From NCBI GenBank assembly GCA_018661465.1, contig JABJIC010000037.1:1-64000 (forward strand): a stretch of DNA of 64,000 nt, read 5' to 3'. Source of the stretch: Gammaproteobacteria bacterium (GTDB taxonomy: Bacteria > Pseudomonadota > Gammaproteobacteria > Pseudomonadales > Pseudohongiellaceae). This document shows, piece by piece, positions 7,934 to 16,421 of this stretch. The notes under the pieces were generated by a model, which did not search any database, was not told the DNA's origin, and saw nothing but the letters and a program-made list of their open reading frames with translations. Made by a program: the position numbers and the translations under genes. Positions within the stretch are counted from its first letter, which is position 1, and each line of letters opens with the position of its first letter.

Positions 7934-8608
7934 ATGGAATTTGCAACACTAGTTAGTACGCGCCGCAGCGTTCGGGGATATAAACCAGACCCTGTTCCTC
8001 GCGAAGTGTTAGAGGAAATATTTGAAGTTGCTAAAGGCGCTCCATCATCGATGAACACACAACCATGGCACTTGCACGTGGTTACTGGCGAACCGCTGGA
8101 CCGGATTCGTCAGGGCAATACCGAACGTATGGTGGCGGGTATAAAGCCAAAGCGAGACTTTCCCACCAAGGAAGCCTACGAAGGTGTTCATCGTCAACGT
8201 CAAATCGAAATTGCGGTTCAGTTGTTTGAAGCCATGGGTATTGCCAGAGATGACAAAGAGAAGCGCACAGACTGGGTTATGCGTGGCTTTAGGCAGTTTG
8301 ATGCGCCGGTGTCTATCGTGCTCACCTATGACAAAATTCTTGAACCGGCTGCGATTGCGCAATTCGATTTAGGTGCGATCTCCCACGGGATTGTGTTGGC
8401 CGCTTGGGAAAGAGGGCTGGGCACCGTGATTAATGGTCAGGGCGTCATGCAGTCCGAAGTAGTCCGTGAGCATGCCAAAATTCCTGATGATCAGAATATC
8501 CTTACCTGTATTGCCCTGGGCTACCCTGATGAGGAATTTTCGGCAAATGCGGTTAAGTCTCGACGAGTAGATATTGATGACTTTGTAAGCTTTGTAGGAT
8601 TTGAGTAG
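7934..8608 (+). CDS. Nitroreductase family protein
   Basis: 224 residues, the usual family length. The FMN-binding N-terminus is clear (S-T-R-R-S-V-R-G-Y then A-P-S-S-M-N-T-Q-P-W near 38-48), and the C-terminal part has G-L-G-T-V-I-N-G-Q-G and A-L-G-Y-P-D. Members reduce nitroaromatics, quinones or flavins with NAD(P)H; the physiological substrate here is unknown. AGGAAA precedes the ATG. It probably forms a pair with the VOC gene upstream. Confidence 0.9.
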   Translation: MEFATLVSTRRSVRGYKPDPVPREVLEEIFEVAKGAPSSMNTQPWHLHVVTGEPLDRIRQGNTERMVAGIKPKRDFPTKEAYEGVHRQRQIEIAVQLFEAMGIARDDKEKRTDWVMRGFRQFDAPVSIVLTYDKILEPAAIAQFDLGAISHGIVLAAWERGLGTVINGQGVMQSEVVREHAKIPDDQNILTCIALGYPDEEFSANAVKSRRVDIDDFVSFVGFE

Positions 8609-9029
8609 GGACTTGATCAATTAGAGTAATGTTCTCAGCATTGCTGGCTCAAAGTGGGCCTGGCTAAAGCAATCACTCTTGACGGGCCGCGATCTGCGGC
8701 CCAGTGCTGGTGCTACCTGAGCTCTAGGCTTTAACTAAGAGAGTCCTCTCGAACTTTCTAACTATCTTTCCAATATGCGGGCATAAATCCTACAAATTGA
8801 ACCCATTTGACGTTTTTTCTCTTCGTTTCAGCCAAATCATCGAAAATGTGATCCAGTTCACAGTCCAGCGGCCGATAATCCACGAATATCGTGGGGATTG
8901 TGACCGATGTCGTAGTAGCCAACAAACTGAGCTGGGGGGCGCAGACTTATGGCCGTGGGTAGTCTGAATTTTAATTTAGAGCCTGAGCTCGACGAAAAAT
9001 AAAATTAAAGATTCAGCCATGGAGAGAGC
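8609..9029. other. Intergenic region upstream of the signalling operon
   Basis: There is no supportable ORF. A 7-bp perfect hairpin (GGGCCGC-GATCT-GCGGCCC, 8684-8702) lacks a T-run. The A/T-richer part 8750-9029 presumably holds the promoter of the receiver-EAL operon, but no clear box is recognised. Confidence 0.5.
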
Positions 9030-10244
9030 ATGAACACATCTATTACAAAACCAACGCTGTTGGTAGCTGATGACGAGGCAGAAATAGGCGAAATTATCGA
9101 AGTAGTGGCGGAAGACCTCGGGTTTGAAGTTACTTGTGTCACTAATGGATCAAAAGTTGTCGGCTTAGTAGAGGAATTGTCACCCACAGTTGTTGCGCTT
9201 GACCTGAGAATGCCAGGAGCGGACGCAGTGGAAATTATTAGAGAGTTGGGTAAGAAAGAATGCGATTCAAGTTTTCTTCTTATGAGCGGCATGGATCAGC
9301 GAACGCTCTCGGCCGTTAAAGCCCTCGGCAAAGAAAATAACCTCGATATAGGCGCCACTCTCACCAAGCCAATGTCACTTGATGCGATTGAGGAAGCGCT
9401 GTTACCGTATCTGCGTGCCCAGAACAATTCAGTAGCTGCTGTCGAAACAGAACCTGTAGCGGAACAAGTTAAGCTGGGACTCAATCTGCTGTACGAACCT
9501 GAATTTCAATTGAAGAATGTTGCAGATGTAGTATCAAAACAGCGCATGCGCGTTTGCGCTCAGTGGCATAAAGACGATGCTTCTGTCCTTGCTGAGGAGG
9601 AGCTTAATAATTGGGCGAGAGATCTCGGTATTGCTCAAGGCTTATCTGCAATGGTTCTTGCTGAATCACTGGAAGCAGTACGAATTTGGTCTAATCAAGA
9701 TTTTTGCCCTGAAATTTCAGTGAGCTTTGATGGGAGCTTACTAACTCAATTAGATCTACCCGATAACCTGGCTGGAATGGCAGACAGTAGTTTTGTTCCT
9801 AGAGAGCTTCTCGCTATAGAAATAAAGGAAGCTGCAATCACTAATAGAAATGAAGATGTTTCTGATGTGCTTTCCAGGCTGCGAATCAAAGGCTTCAAAA
9901 TATCAGTGCTTGTGGAGAGGGATGGTGAGAATATACTTCCTATGATTGATTCCATACCAATCGATCAAATAGTTGTCGATATGTCTCTATTGTCCGGGAG
10001 AGTTAATTTCCAGAATGATATGGAAATTGAATTTCAGTACAGCTCACTAACTTCACTAGCTAACAACAAAGGCATTGCGACTTGCGCTGTTAATGTGGAT
10101 TCGGAAGATCAGTATCAATTTATGAAGAAGTGTAATTTCAATAGCGCACGTGGGGCTCAAATACTCTACCCCGGTGCAGCCCCAACAATTCTTCCTCTTT
10201 ATACCGATGGAAAATTTTCGGAAAAACTTGCGTCAGAATGCTGA
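9030..10244 (+). CDS. Response regulator with degenerate EAL domain
   Basis: 404 residues. Residues 8-125 form a receiver with the acidic pocket D14-D15, phospho-acceptor D58 (D-L-R-M-P-G), S86 and K113 (T-K-P). The rest aligns in outline with an EAL domain, but catalytic elements are lost: the E-A-L position reads R-V-C, E-x-T-E is E-I-K-E, D-D-F-G-T is replaced by V-E-R-D-G-E, and L-K-I-D by I-V-V-D. It is therefore unlikely to hydrolyse c-di-GMP and may bind it or act through protein contacts. GGAGAG precedes the ATG. The next genes (SpoIIAA-like, hybrid kinase) follow at 39 and 14 bases, so this is probably one operon with the kinase as partner. Confidence 0.85.
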   Translation: MNTSITKPTLLVADDEAEIGEIIEVVAEDLGFEVTCVTNGSKVVGLVEELSPTVVALDLRMPGADAVEIIRELGKKECDSSFLLMSGMDQRTLSAVKALGKENNLDIGATLTKPMSLDAIEEALLPYLRAQNNSVAAVETEPVAEQVKLGLNLLYEPEFQLKNVADVVSKQRMRVCAQWHKDDASVLAEEELNNWARDLGIAQGLSAMVLAESLEAVRIWSNQDFCPEISVSFDGSLLTQLDLPDNLAGMADSSFVPRELLAIEIKEAAITNRNEDVSDVLSRLRIKGFKISVLVERDGENILPMIDSIPIDQIVVDMSLLSGRVNFQNDMEIEFQYSSLTSLANNKGIATCAVNVDSEDQYQFMKKCNFNSARGAQILYPGAAPTILPLYTDGKFSEKLASEC

Positions 10245-10283
10245 GCAATAACTAATGGAATAGGCAATGTCAAAGGAGTTCTA

Positions 10284-10658
10284 ATGGCTGAGGTTAGTAT
10301 TGACATAGATAAAGAACGAGAGTTTGCAACAATTACTATCAAGGGCGACGTTGAAGCGGGTGATCTTGATGCTGTGCTTGAGAAATATTTTGGAAATTCC
10401 CCATGTATGGCTACAATTTATGATTCCAGTGAAGGCTCATGGTCGAATCTTTCAACTGATTTTTTTAGGCGCATGGTTGATAAATCAAAACCGTTGTCTC
10501 GCAAAGGGGCGAAGACGGCTATGGTGTTTTCGAATCAAGTGAATTTTGGAATCGGAAGAATGATTGAGTCGAACTGTGATCTTGCTGGATACGAAAACGA
10601 AATTGAGTGCTTCTATCGATTGGAAGATGCCAGAGAATGGGTGTGTAACAGATCGTAG
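10284..10658 (+). CDS. Small SpoIIAA/STAS-like protein
   Basis: 124 residues, no signal and no membrane helix. The order of elements (M-A-E-V-S-I-D-I-D, then A-T-I-T-I-K-G-D-V, a helix, M-A-T-I-Y-D-S-S, A-M-V-F-S-N, and a final Y-R-L-E-D-A-R-E-W) resembles the SpoIIAA-like/STAS-like fold found beside signalling kinases. No conserved phospho-serine can be named with certainty. AGGAG precedes the ATG. Its place between a receiver protein and a hybrid kinase suggests an adaptor or modulator; that is inference. Confidence 0.65.
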   Translation: MAEVSIDIDKEREFATITIKGDVEAGDLDAVLEKYFGNSPCMATIYDSSEGSWSNLSTDFFRRMVDKSKPLSRKGAKTAMVFSNQVNFGIGRMIESNCDLAGYENEIECFYRLEDAREWVCNRS

Positions 10659-10672
10659 GGCCGAATTGAAAC

Positions 10673-12826
10673 ATGATAGACCGCTTACCAAATAGAACAG
10701 AAGAGAATCGAAAACGGATTCAGCTCTTGTCTGGCTTAGCATATGCTCCTGCTTTGCTATTAGGTATTTTAATCCCAGTCAATGCGTTCTATCTCGCCTA
10801 TGAAGCATTGCTCTTCATTAACGCCTCGTTGTTCCTTGCTTGTTTGTTGTCTCTTTACATTGCGTGGAGGTTTACTACTTTGCTACAGGCGCAAAGTGGT
10901 GAGGATAGTGATCTAAGGAAAGACATTAGACTTCACGAAATCTATTTCGAGAAAAGCCCGGCAATCATGTTTGTAAAAGATCTCAAGGGGAAATATCACC
11001 TTGCCAACAAAAGTTTTCGAGAATTCGCAAAAATCAGAGATCTCGATCATCCTGATCTTGTCGGTGCGGCTCAAAAGGAGGTCTTTCCTGAAACTGTAGC
11101 AAAGACTATGGCGGAGCAGGATCTTCAAGTCATTGAATATGAACAAGCCATGGCTTTTCAGCTGCAAGTTCCATCGAAAGATGGGGAGGAACATTATTCG
11201 ATTCTCAGGTTTCCAATATTCGACGACTCTGGTGAGTTAGTTGCTATCGGTGGCATCGCCGATAACAGGACAGATCAAGTAAATGCGCGTCGCGCCCTCC
11301 GGGTAAGTGAAGAACAATTTCGCTCGCTAGTGGAAGGAGCGCCAGAAGCTGTGCTAATTGCTAATAGCAAGGGTCGACTTATTCTGGCTAACAGGCAGGC
11401 GGAAAGCCTATTTGGTATAAGTCGCGAAAAGCTGATGCTTCAATCTCTTAGGCAGTTGTTACCGGATATCGATATTTCAAAATATTCGTTTACTGAACCA
11501 TTCGATAGCAATAAATCAATTAATAAGGACTTGTTAACGACTGCTATTCTAGATGGTGACGAGGTGTCCAAGCCTGTTGAGGTTTCAGTAGCAACTACGG
11601 CAACCGAAGCTGGTAATACGATTACCTGTCTTATAAGAGATGTGAGCGATAGGGCGCGGCTGGAATCACAATTACTCCAAAGTCAGAAGATGGATGCCAT
11701 TGGAAAATTAACCGGTGGTATGGCCCATGATTTCAATAATTTACTCGGTGTAATAATGGGGAATTTGGACCTGGCAGCCAGAAAAGTCGTTGATAACGGC
11801 GCTGTCACCAAGAGACTGGAAACGGCGAAAAGAGCTGCCGAACGCGGGGCAGAACTAACTAAGCGCATGCTCGCTGTGGCGCGCAAACAACCTCTGCAAC
11901 CCAAGCCTACCAATATCAACCTGATACTCGATGAAATGGCAGATATGCTGCCGCGGACCCTTGGTCCTGATATTGAGATGAAATGTGATACAAAAAGCAC
12001 ATTGCCTGATGTGCTTGTAGATCCGTCAGGGCTTGAAAATGTATTTCTCAATCTTGCTATTAATTCGCGCGACGCTATGCCTGATGGTGGAAAATTTTAT
12101 ATCACTACTGATGTCTTGCACCTTGATGATGCTCAGGCACTTTCCCATAAAGATGATATGCGTCCTGGCTCATATGTACAGATTGCGATTACGGATACTG
12201 GAGAAGGAATGACAAAGGAGACGCTGTCTCGCGTTTTCGAACCTTTTTTTACTACAAAAGAAAGAGGAAAAGGAACGGGTTTGGGTTTGGCGATGATCTA
12301 TGGTTTTGCAAAGCAATCTGGAGGCAATATAAGAATCTATAGTGAACCTGGCGTAGGTACAACTATTGATATTTTTCTGCCAGTCTCTAAAGAGAAAGCA
12401 AAAAGCAGTGCGCCCAGAGCTTCAGAACCCTCTTCGTTAAATGTCGGCTCCGGTGGAGAAAAAGTACTGCTTGTAGATGATGAATATGAGCTACTAGAAG
12501 TTGCTGCCAGTTACCTTGAAGAAATGGGGTTTGAAGTATTGGCTGCCACCGATGGCAGGCAAGCTCTTATGACTCTCGAAAATAATCCTGATATAAAAAT
12601 ACTGCTGACAGATATTGTAATGCCGGGAGGTATCAATGGAGTGGAGTTGGCGAAAAAAGTGAGGAAAAGACTAGCTGACGTAAAAGTTCTTTATATATCT
12701 GGATATCCATCAGGAGTCTTTAGTGATAAATCAGGGACTGACCTGGATGCTCCGCTTATCACTAAGCCCTATAGCAAAGAAAAGTTGGCAGAAGCTCTCG
12801 ATGAGTTGCTGCACGAGACTGTTTGA
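10673..12826 (+). CDS. PAS-domain hybrid sensor histidine kinase
   Basis: 717 residues. Two membrane helices (about 20-68) are followed by PAS 1 (about 95-200), PAS 2 (about 220-325), a HisKA dimerisation domain with the autophosphorylation site H352 in M-A-H-D-F-N-N, a HATPase domain (N-S-R-D-A, G-x-G-M, G-T-G-L-G-L) and a C-terminal receiver with D647 in T-D-I-V-M-P-G. The N-N after H-D-F is typical of PAS-linked hybrid kinases. It lies 14 bases after the SpoIIAA-like gene and is the probable partner of the receiver/degenerate-EAL protein of the operon. The signal is unknown. Confidence 0.92.
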   Translation: MIDRLPNRTEENRKRIQLLSGLAYAPALLLGILIPVNAFYLAYEALLFINASLFLACLLSLYIAWRFTTLLQAQSGEDSDLRKDIRLHEIYFEKSPAIMFVKDLKGKYHLANKSFREFAKIRDLDHPDLVGAAQKEVFPETVAKTMAEQDLQVIEYEQAMAFQLQVPSKDGEEHYSILRFPIFDDSGELVAIGGIADNRTDQVNARRALRVSEEQFRSLVEGAPEAVLIANSKGRLILANRQAESLFGISREKLMLQSLRQLLPDIDISKYSFTEPFDSNKSINKDLLTTAILDGDEVSKPVEVSVATTATEAGNTITCLIRDVSDRARLESQLLQSQKMDAIGKLTGGMAHDFNNLLGVIMGNLDLAARKVVDNGAVTKRLETAKRAAERGAELTKRMLAVARKQPLQPKPTNINLILDEMADMLPRTLGPDIEMKCDTKSTLPDVLVDPSGLENVFLNLAINSRDAMPDGGKFYITTDVLHLDDAQALSHKDDMRPGSYVQIAITDTGEGMTKETLSRVFEPFFTTKERGKGTGLGLAMIYGFAKQSGGNIRIYSEPGVGTTIDIFLPVSKEKAKSSAPRASEPSSLNVGSGGEKVLLVDDEYELLEVAASYLEEMGFEVLAATDGRQALMTLENNPDIKILLTDIVMPGGINGVELAKKVRKRLADVKVLYISGYPSGVFSDKSGTDLDAPLITKPYSKEKLAEALDELLHETV

Positions 12827-12926
12827 ACAGGTAGGTATTTCTAGTGGGATAGTTATTTGATTGGAAAGATACTTAGTTAGAAGCTAAATTAGATGGAATG
12901 TTACTTAGTATTCGAAAGATCCTGAA

Positions 12927-14144
12927 TCAGATAGCTATCTTCTGATATCTGTCAGCCCATTGCTCTCTCCAATCCGCTAATTCTTTTGCCTTCATCGGTT
13001 TCCCTATAAAGTAACCCTGTGCTAGATCGCACCCGGAATCACCGAGGAAGCTCCAGTCAGCTTCAGTTTCTACACCTTCAGCAACAGTTTTCATGCCCAG
13101 GTTTTTAGCCATCTTCATACTGCCGTCGAATACACCATGAAGAGCCTTGTCGTTACAAGCGCTGGTTACAAATCCCCTATCAATTTTTAACTCATTAAAG
13201 GGTATGTCTCTTAGCTGGGATATTGATGATTGGGCTGTGCCAAAATCATCAATAGAAAGATTTACCTGTCGTATTCGTAGGCGAGTCAGCATATCCAGTA
13301 CCATAGAGTAGTCTTGAATTAGCTTGGATTCTGTTACCTCTAAGATGAGGTTTTGTGGATTCACCCCAGTTTCCAGTAACTCGTTTTCCAGATACACAAT
13401 AAAATCTCTGGTATTTAAATTATAGATGGAGATATTTACAGCCATCGTAATGTCCATACCATATTCTTTCCAAATTTTACTGTCGTTCAATGCATTACGC
13501 AGGACTTGACGAGCGACGGTATCGATAAGGTCGTGATCTTCCGCAAGATCGATAAACTGGTTGGGCATTATCAAACCGTCGTCAGGATGCTCCCAACGTA
13601 CGAGTGCTTCGACACCTTTCAATTCGCCTGTGCTCAACAAAACCTTTGGCTGGTAAACATTAAACAGCTCGCCATCATCAATAGCTTGCTGCAAACGAGC
13701 AGGGGAATACTGGTATTGCTTATCCCCCTTTAGATTGTTTTCCCGTTTTGTATTGAGTGCATTTAGAAATTGTTCTAGTTGATTGGCCTGTACTGGTTTG
13801 ATCAAGTTCCCAAGAGTCTCTAAGCCGTATGCCGTAGCAAGTTTTTCCGAAGCTTTTATCAGTAAATCGTCTTTGGTGCTGACAAAGAGAATGACGCCAC
13901 TAAAATCTATCTCTTTTAGTTGTTTGAGAAACTCGAAGCCATCCATTCCCGGCATATTCAAATCGAGAATCAGTACAGTGGATTTCTGTTTTGCACTCTG
14001 CATATGACCAAGAGCAGTCTGGGGGTCATCGAATGCAACTACACTTTTATAGCCCACTGTAGAAAGCTGATGAGATAGTAGTTTCAATTGAAACTGATCA
14101 TCATCAACAATTACGATATCTGAGTTGATTTGTGAGTCTTTCAT
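12927..14144 (-). CDS. Response regulator with intact EAL (c-di-GMP phosphodiesterase) domain
   Basis: 405 residues. Receiver 10-125: acidic D14-D16 cluster, L-D-L-N-M-P-G phospho-site and K117 (I-K-P). The EAL domain has its catalytic motifs in order: E-A-L-V-R-W, V-N-I-S, E-V-T-E-S, D-D-F-G-T, L-K-I-D, E-G-V-E and Q-G-Y. It should hydrolyse c-di-GMP to pGpG when activated by phosphorylation. It converges with the hybrid-kinase operon and shares architecture with the degenerate protein at 9030, so the two may be an active/inactive paralogue pair. The ribosome site (GAAAG) is weak. Confidence 0.92.
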   Translation of the reverse strand: MKDSQINSDIVIVDDDQFQLKLLSHQLSTVGYKSVVAFDDPQTALGHMQSAKQKSTVLILDLNMPGMDGFEFLKQLKEIDFSGVILFVSTKDDLLIKASEKLATAYGLETLGNLIKPVQANQLEQFLNALNTKRENNLKGDKQYQYSPARLQQAIDDGELFNVYQPKVLLSTGELKGVEALVRWEHPDDGLIMPNQFIDLAEDHDLIDTVARQVLRNALNDSKIWKEYGMDITMAVNISIYNLNTRDFIVYLENELLETGVNPQNLILEVTESKLIQDYSMVLDMLTRLRIRQVNLSIDDFGTAQSSISQLRDIPFNELKIDRGFVTSACNDKALHGVFDGSMKMAKNLGMKTVAEGVETEADWSFLGDSGCDLAQGYFIGKPMKAKELADWREQWADRYQKIAI

Positions 14145-14622
14145 AATACTTTCAATATATAAATTCTAATAAAATCAAAGAGTTAATATGCCCTACCAGC
14201 AATTTGGTGGGCAAGATAAAGTAACCTTTCGGCGCAGCGCTGTCTACAGGAATATTCCTACAAAAAATGCTCGATTGTGGTGCATAAGATGTTGAATTTC
14301 CTAGAAATACAAGTTGGCAATGGAGAGCCATTCAATGAACTTAGTATTGATCAAGGTGATATTATCCGTGACTTGATAGTTACTACCTCCGAGCATGAAA
14401 GTCAGAAAGTACAAATTCCTTATTTCATTGAAAGGATCTTATATCTACACCACACCGTGTAATCTTCGGGGCTCAAAATTCTACTGGCCGCTATGTAAAT
14501 ATCGGCTACCTGGCTAGTAATTTTACTTCTCAGACTCTCACAGTGGCTAGACTTGGGGCGAGATAGCTTCTATTCTCCAATTACTCTCTATAACGATAAC
14601 AATATTCAACCAAGGAGTTGTC
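14145..14622. other. Intergenic region
   Basis: An A/T-rich stretch of 478 bases between divergent genes. One 61-codon plus-strand frame (14277-14462) has no ribosome site and no recognisable protein features, so it is not called. Promoters for both neighbours must lie here. An AAGGAG ribosome site just before 14623 belongs to the NHL gene. Confidence 0.5.
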
Positions 14623-15753
14623 ATGTCATCACCAAGAATGCTATTTCCCGTACTCGTAAGCTGCCTATCCGTAGTGCTAGCCGCATGTACTGTACCAGGC
14701 TCTGGAGCTAACCCAATTTCCGGAGTAGGTATTTCCAATCCAGCTCCCGGAGTCACACCTAACTGGGGCGACCTACCTGCTGGGCGAGAATGGGGTTCAA
14801 CGGCAGGCATCGATATCGATCCAATCGACGGCCATGTTTGGGCTTATGAGCGTTGTGGCGCTAGTAGTTTCGGTGGAGGCGCACCGATTAATTGCGACAC
14901 TAACCCAGTTGATCCAATCTTTAAATTTGACCGCAATACCGGTGAGGTTCTCGCAAACTTCGGTGGCGGCATAATGATGACCCCACATGGTATTCATGTG
15001 GATGACCAGGGCAATGTCTGGGTAACTGACTTTGCAGGGAATGCTGACGGCACAAAAGGTCATCAGGTTCACAAATTTAGCCCACAGGGTGACTTGCTAA
15101 TGAGTCTGGGCACTGCAGGTCAAGCTGGCAGTGGTCCTAATCAGTTTAATCAGCCCAATGATGTAATTGTTGCTCCCGACGGCAGCATCTTTGTAGCCGA
15201 CGGCCATAATGGTCAGGGTATGACTAGCAATACGGCAATGGAAGAAGGGCGGGCTGCAGGATCAACGGCGAGAGTTATTAAATTTACAGCCGACGGCACT
15301 CGCATTAAAGAATGGGGCCAAATTGGTGTGCGTCATGGGGAATTCAGAACTCCACATGCTCTGGAATTTGATTCACAGGGTCGTCTCTGGGTTGCAGATC
15401 GCGGAAATCATAGGATAGAAATTTTCGATCAGGATGGTAATTATCTCGATTCCCGATATATGTACGGTCGTATCAGCGGCATCTTTATAACTGAAGACGA
15501 TTTGGTTTATGCCATAGACTCAGAATCTGGTCCTACTAACCATGTTGGTTGGAGAAACGGTGTTCGTATAGGTCATGTTGATCATGATCATGTCGACGGT
15601 TTTATCCCGCCATTCGAAAGAGATGACCGAGTCTATCAGGGCACTGCAGGAGAAGGTGTTGCGGTGGATGCCGATGGTAATGTTTATGCTGCGGAAGGTC
15701 CAAACTCTCTTAGCTGGGCGGGTGGAGCATTTACCAAATACTCAGTACGTTAA
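14623..15753 (+). CDS. NHL-repeat lipoprotein, peptidyl-hydroxyglycine lyase-like propeller
   Basis: 376 residues. The signal peptide ends in the lipobox L-A-A-C22; Thr at +2 suggests outer-membrane sorting. The mature part is a six-bladed propeller of NHL repeats: P-H-G-I-H-V-D-D-x-G-N-V-W-V-T-D, N-Q-P-N-D-V-I-V-A-P-D-G-S-I-F-V-A-D-G and P-H-A-L-E-F-D-S-x-G-R-L-W-V-A-D-R-G-N-H-R-I. Spaced histidines resemble the metal site of peptidyl-alpha-hydroxyglycine lyases, but activity is unproven. AAGGAG precedes the ATG. It converges tail to tail with a secreted cupin gene, sharing a terminator. A secreted paralogue at 34994 is arranged the same way beside a second cupin. Confidence 0.85.
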   Translation: MSSPRMLFPVLVSCLSVVLAACTVPGSGANPISGVGISNPAPGVTPNWGDLPAGREWGSTAGIDIDPIDGHVWAYERCGASSFGGGAPINCDTNPVDPIFKFDRNTGEVLANFGGGIMMTPHGIHVDDQGNVWVTDFAGNADGTKGHQVHKFSPQGDLLMSLGTAGQAGSGPNQFNQPNDVIVAPDGSIFVADGHNGQGMTSNTAMEEGRAAGSTARVIKFTADGTRIKEWGQIGVRHGEFRTPHALEFDSQGRLWVADRGNHRIEIFDQDGNYLDSRYMYGRISGIFITEDDLVYAIDSESGPTNHVGWRNGVRIGHVDHDHVDGFIPPFERDDRVYQGTAGEGVAVDADGNVYAAEGPNSLSWAGGAFTKYSVR

Positions 15754-15806
15754 GTTGGGGATGTTGTTCTGAGAATTTTATTATTCTCAGATTCTGATCT
15801 CTAAAT

Positions 15807-15840
15807 AAAAAAGGCAGAACCAATAGGTTCTGCCTTTTTT
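15807..15840. terminator. Bidirectional terminator between NHL lipoprotein and cupin genes
   Basis: AAAAAAGGCAGAACC pairs perfectly with GGTTCTGCCTTTTTT around an AATA loop. Each strand ends in a T-run after the stem, so it serves both convergent genes. Confidence 0.92.
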
Positions 15841-15890
15841 AATGGATATTCAATTTTGCTACGCTGACAAATACAAATAGTAAAAAACAG

Positions 15891-16394
15891 CTATTGGTAC
15901 TGAATAGCGTGGGTGCTTATCCTAACTCGAGACTCCATATAGGTAATCGATTCCCCATCGATTGAGCTAAACCAGTGAGGTGTGCCCGGTTGAAGAACCA
16001 GGATATCTCCGGCGCTAACTCTTCTGGCAAGTCCGCCTTCGACACCGTTTCTGGTTCTGACTATATTAGGATTGGTAGATTCCGCTAGAGGCAGTATGAG
16101 TTTTCCTCCCGTAACAAGAGTGCCACTACCTTCGAGGATTCTATAGATTTCTACACTCCATGGATGGAGAACAGCGTATTGAAGTACTGAACTGCTCCGA
16201 CGTCGCACAGAGATTCCCGGCGAAATACTTACTGAGGATCCTCCGGCGGATGCGCCAGCGGATTCAGCTTGATCCAATTCCGCTACAACCTCTGCGGAAG
16301 GTTTATATATAGCTGGGGGCGCGCCGGGGCTTTGGGCCAGTGAACTTACAGCGAACAGAGAAGCAGCGATAAATGTAAGTGCATGAATCTTCAT
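15891..16394 (-). CDS. Secreted cupin-domain protein
   Basis: 167 residues. A signal peptide (1-21, ending S-L-A-Q) precedes a single cupin: motif 1 around H-P-W-S-V-E-I-Y-R-I-L-E-G-S-G, then G-G-K-L, and motif 2 as G-D-I-L-V-L-Q-P-G-T-P-H-W-F. The metal ligands are probably the His and Glu of motif 1 and the His of motif 2. Substrate unknown. AAGGA 8 bases before the ATG. It lies 27 bases downstream of mmsA, so it may be the last gene of that operon. A paralogue at 34366 shares L-V-T-G-G, E-G-G-x-x-R-R-V and P-G-x-T-P-H-W. Confidence 0.82.
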   Translation of the reverse strand: MKIHALTFIAASLFAVSSLAQSPGAPPAIYKPSAEVVAELDQAESAGASAGGSSVSISPGISVRRRSSSVLQYAVLHPWSVEIYRILEGSGTLVTGGKLILPLAESTNPNIVRTRNGVEGGLARRVSAGDILVLQPGTPHWFSSIDGESITYMESRVRISTHAIQYQ

Positions 16395-16421
16395 AAGTGA
16401 ATCCTTGTGAGGTAGGGGGTG

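Noticed and set aside
8684..8702. Perfect 7-bp hairpin as terminator of the nitroreductase gene
   Set aside because: No T-run follows on either strand, and it is 76 bases beyond the stop; kept only as a note.
14277..14462. 61-codon plus-strand ORF
   Set aside because: No ribosome site, no recognisable motif and no matching neighbour; it lies in an A/T-rich promoter gap.
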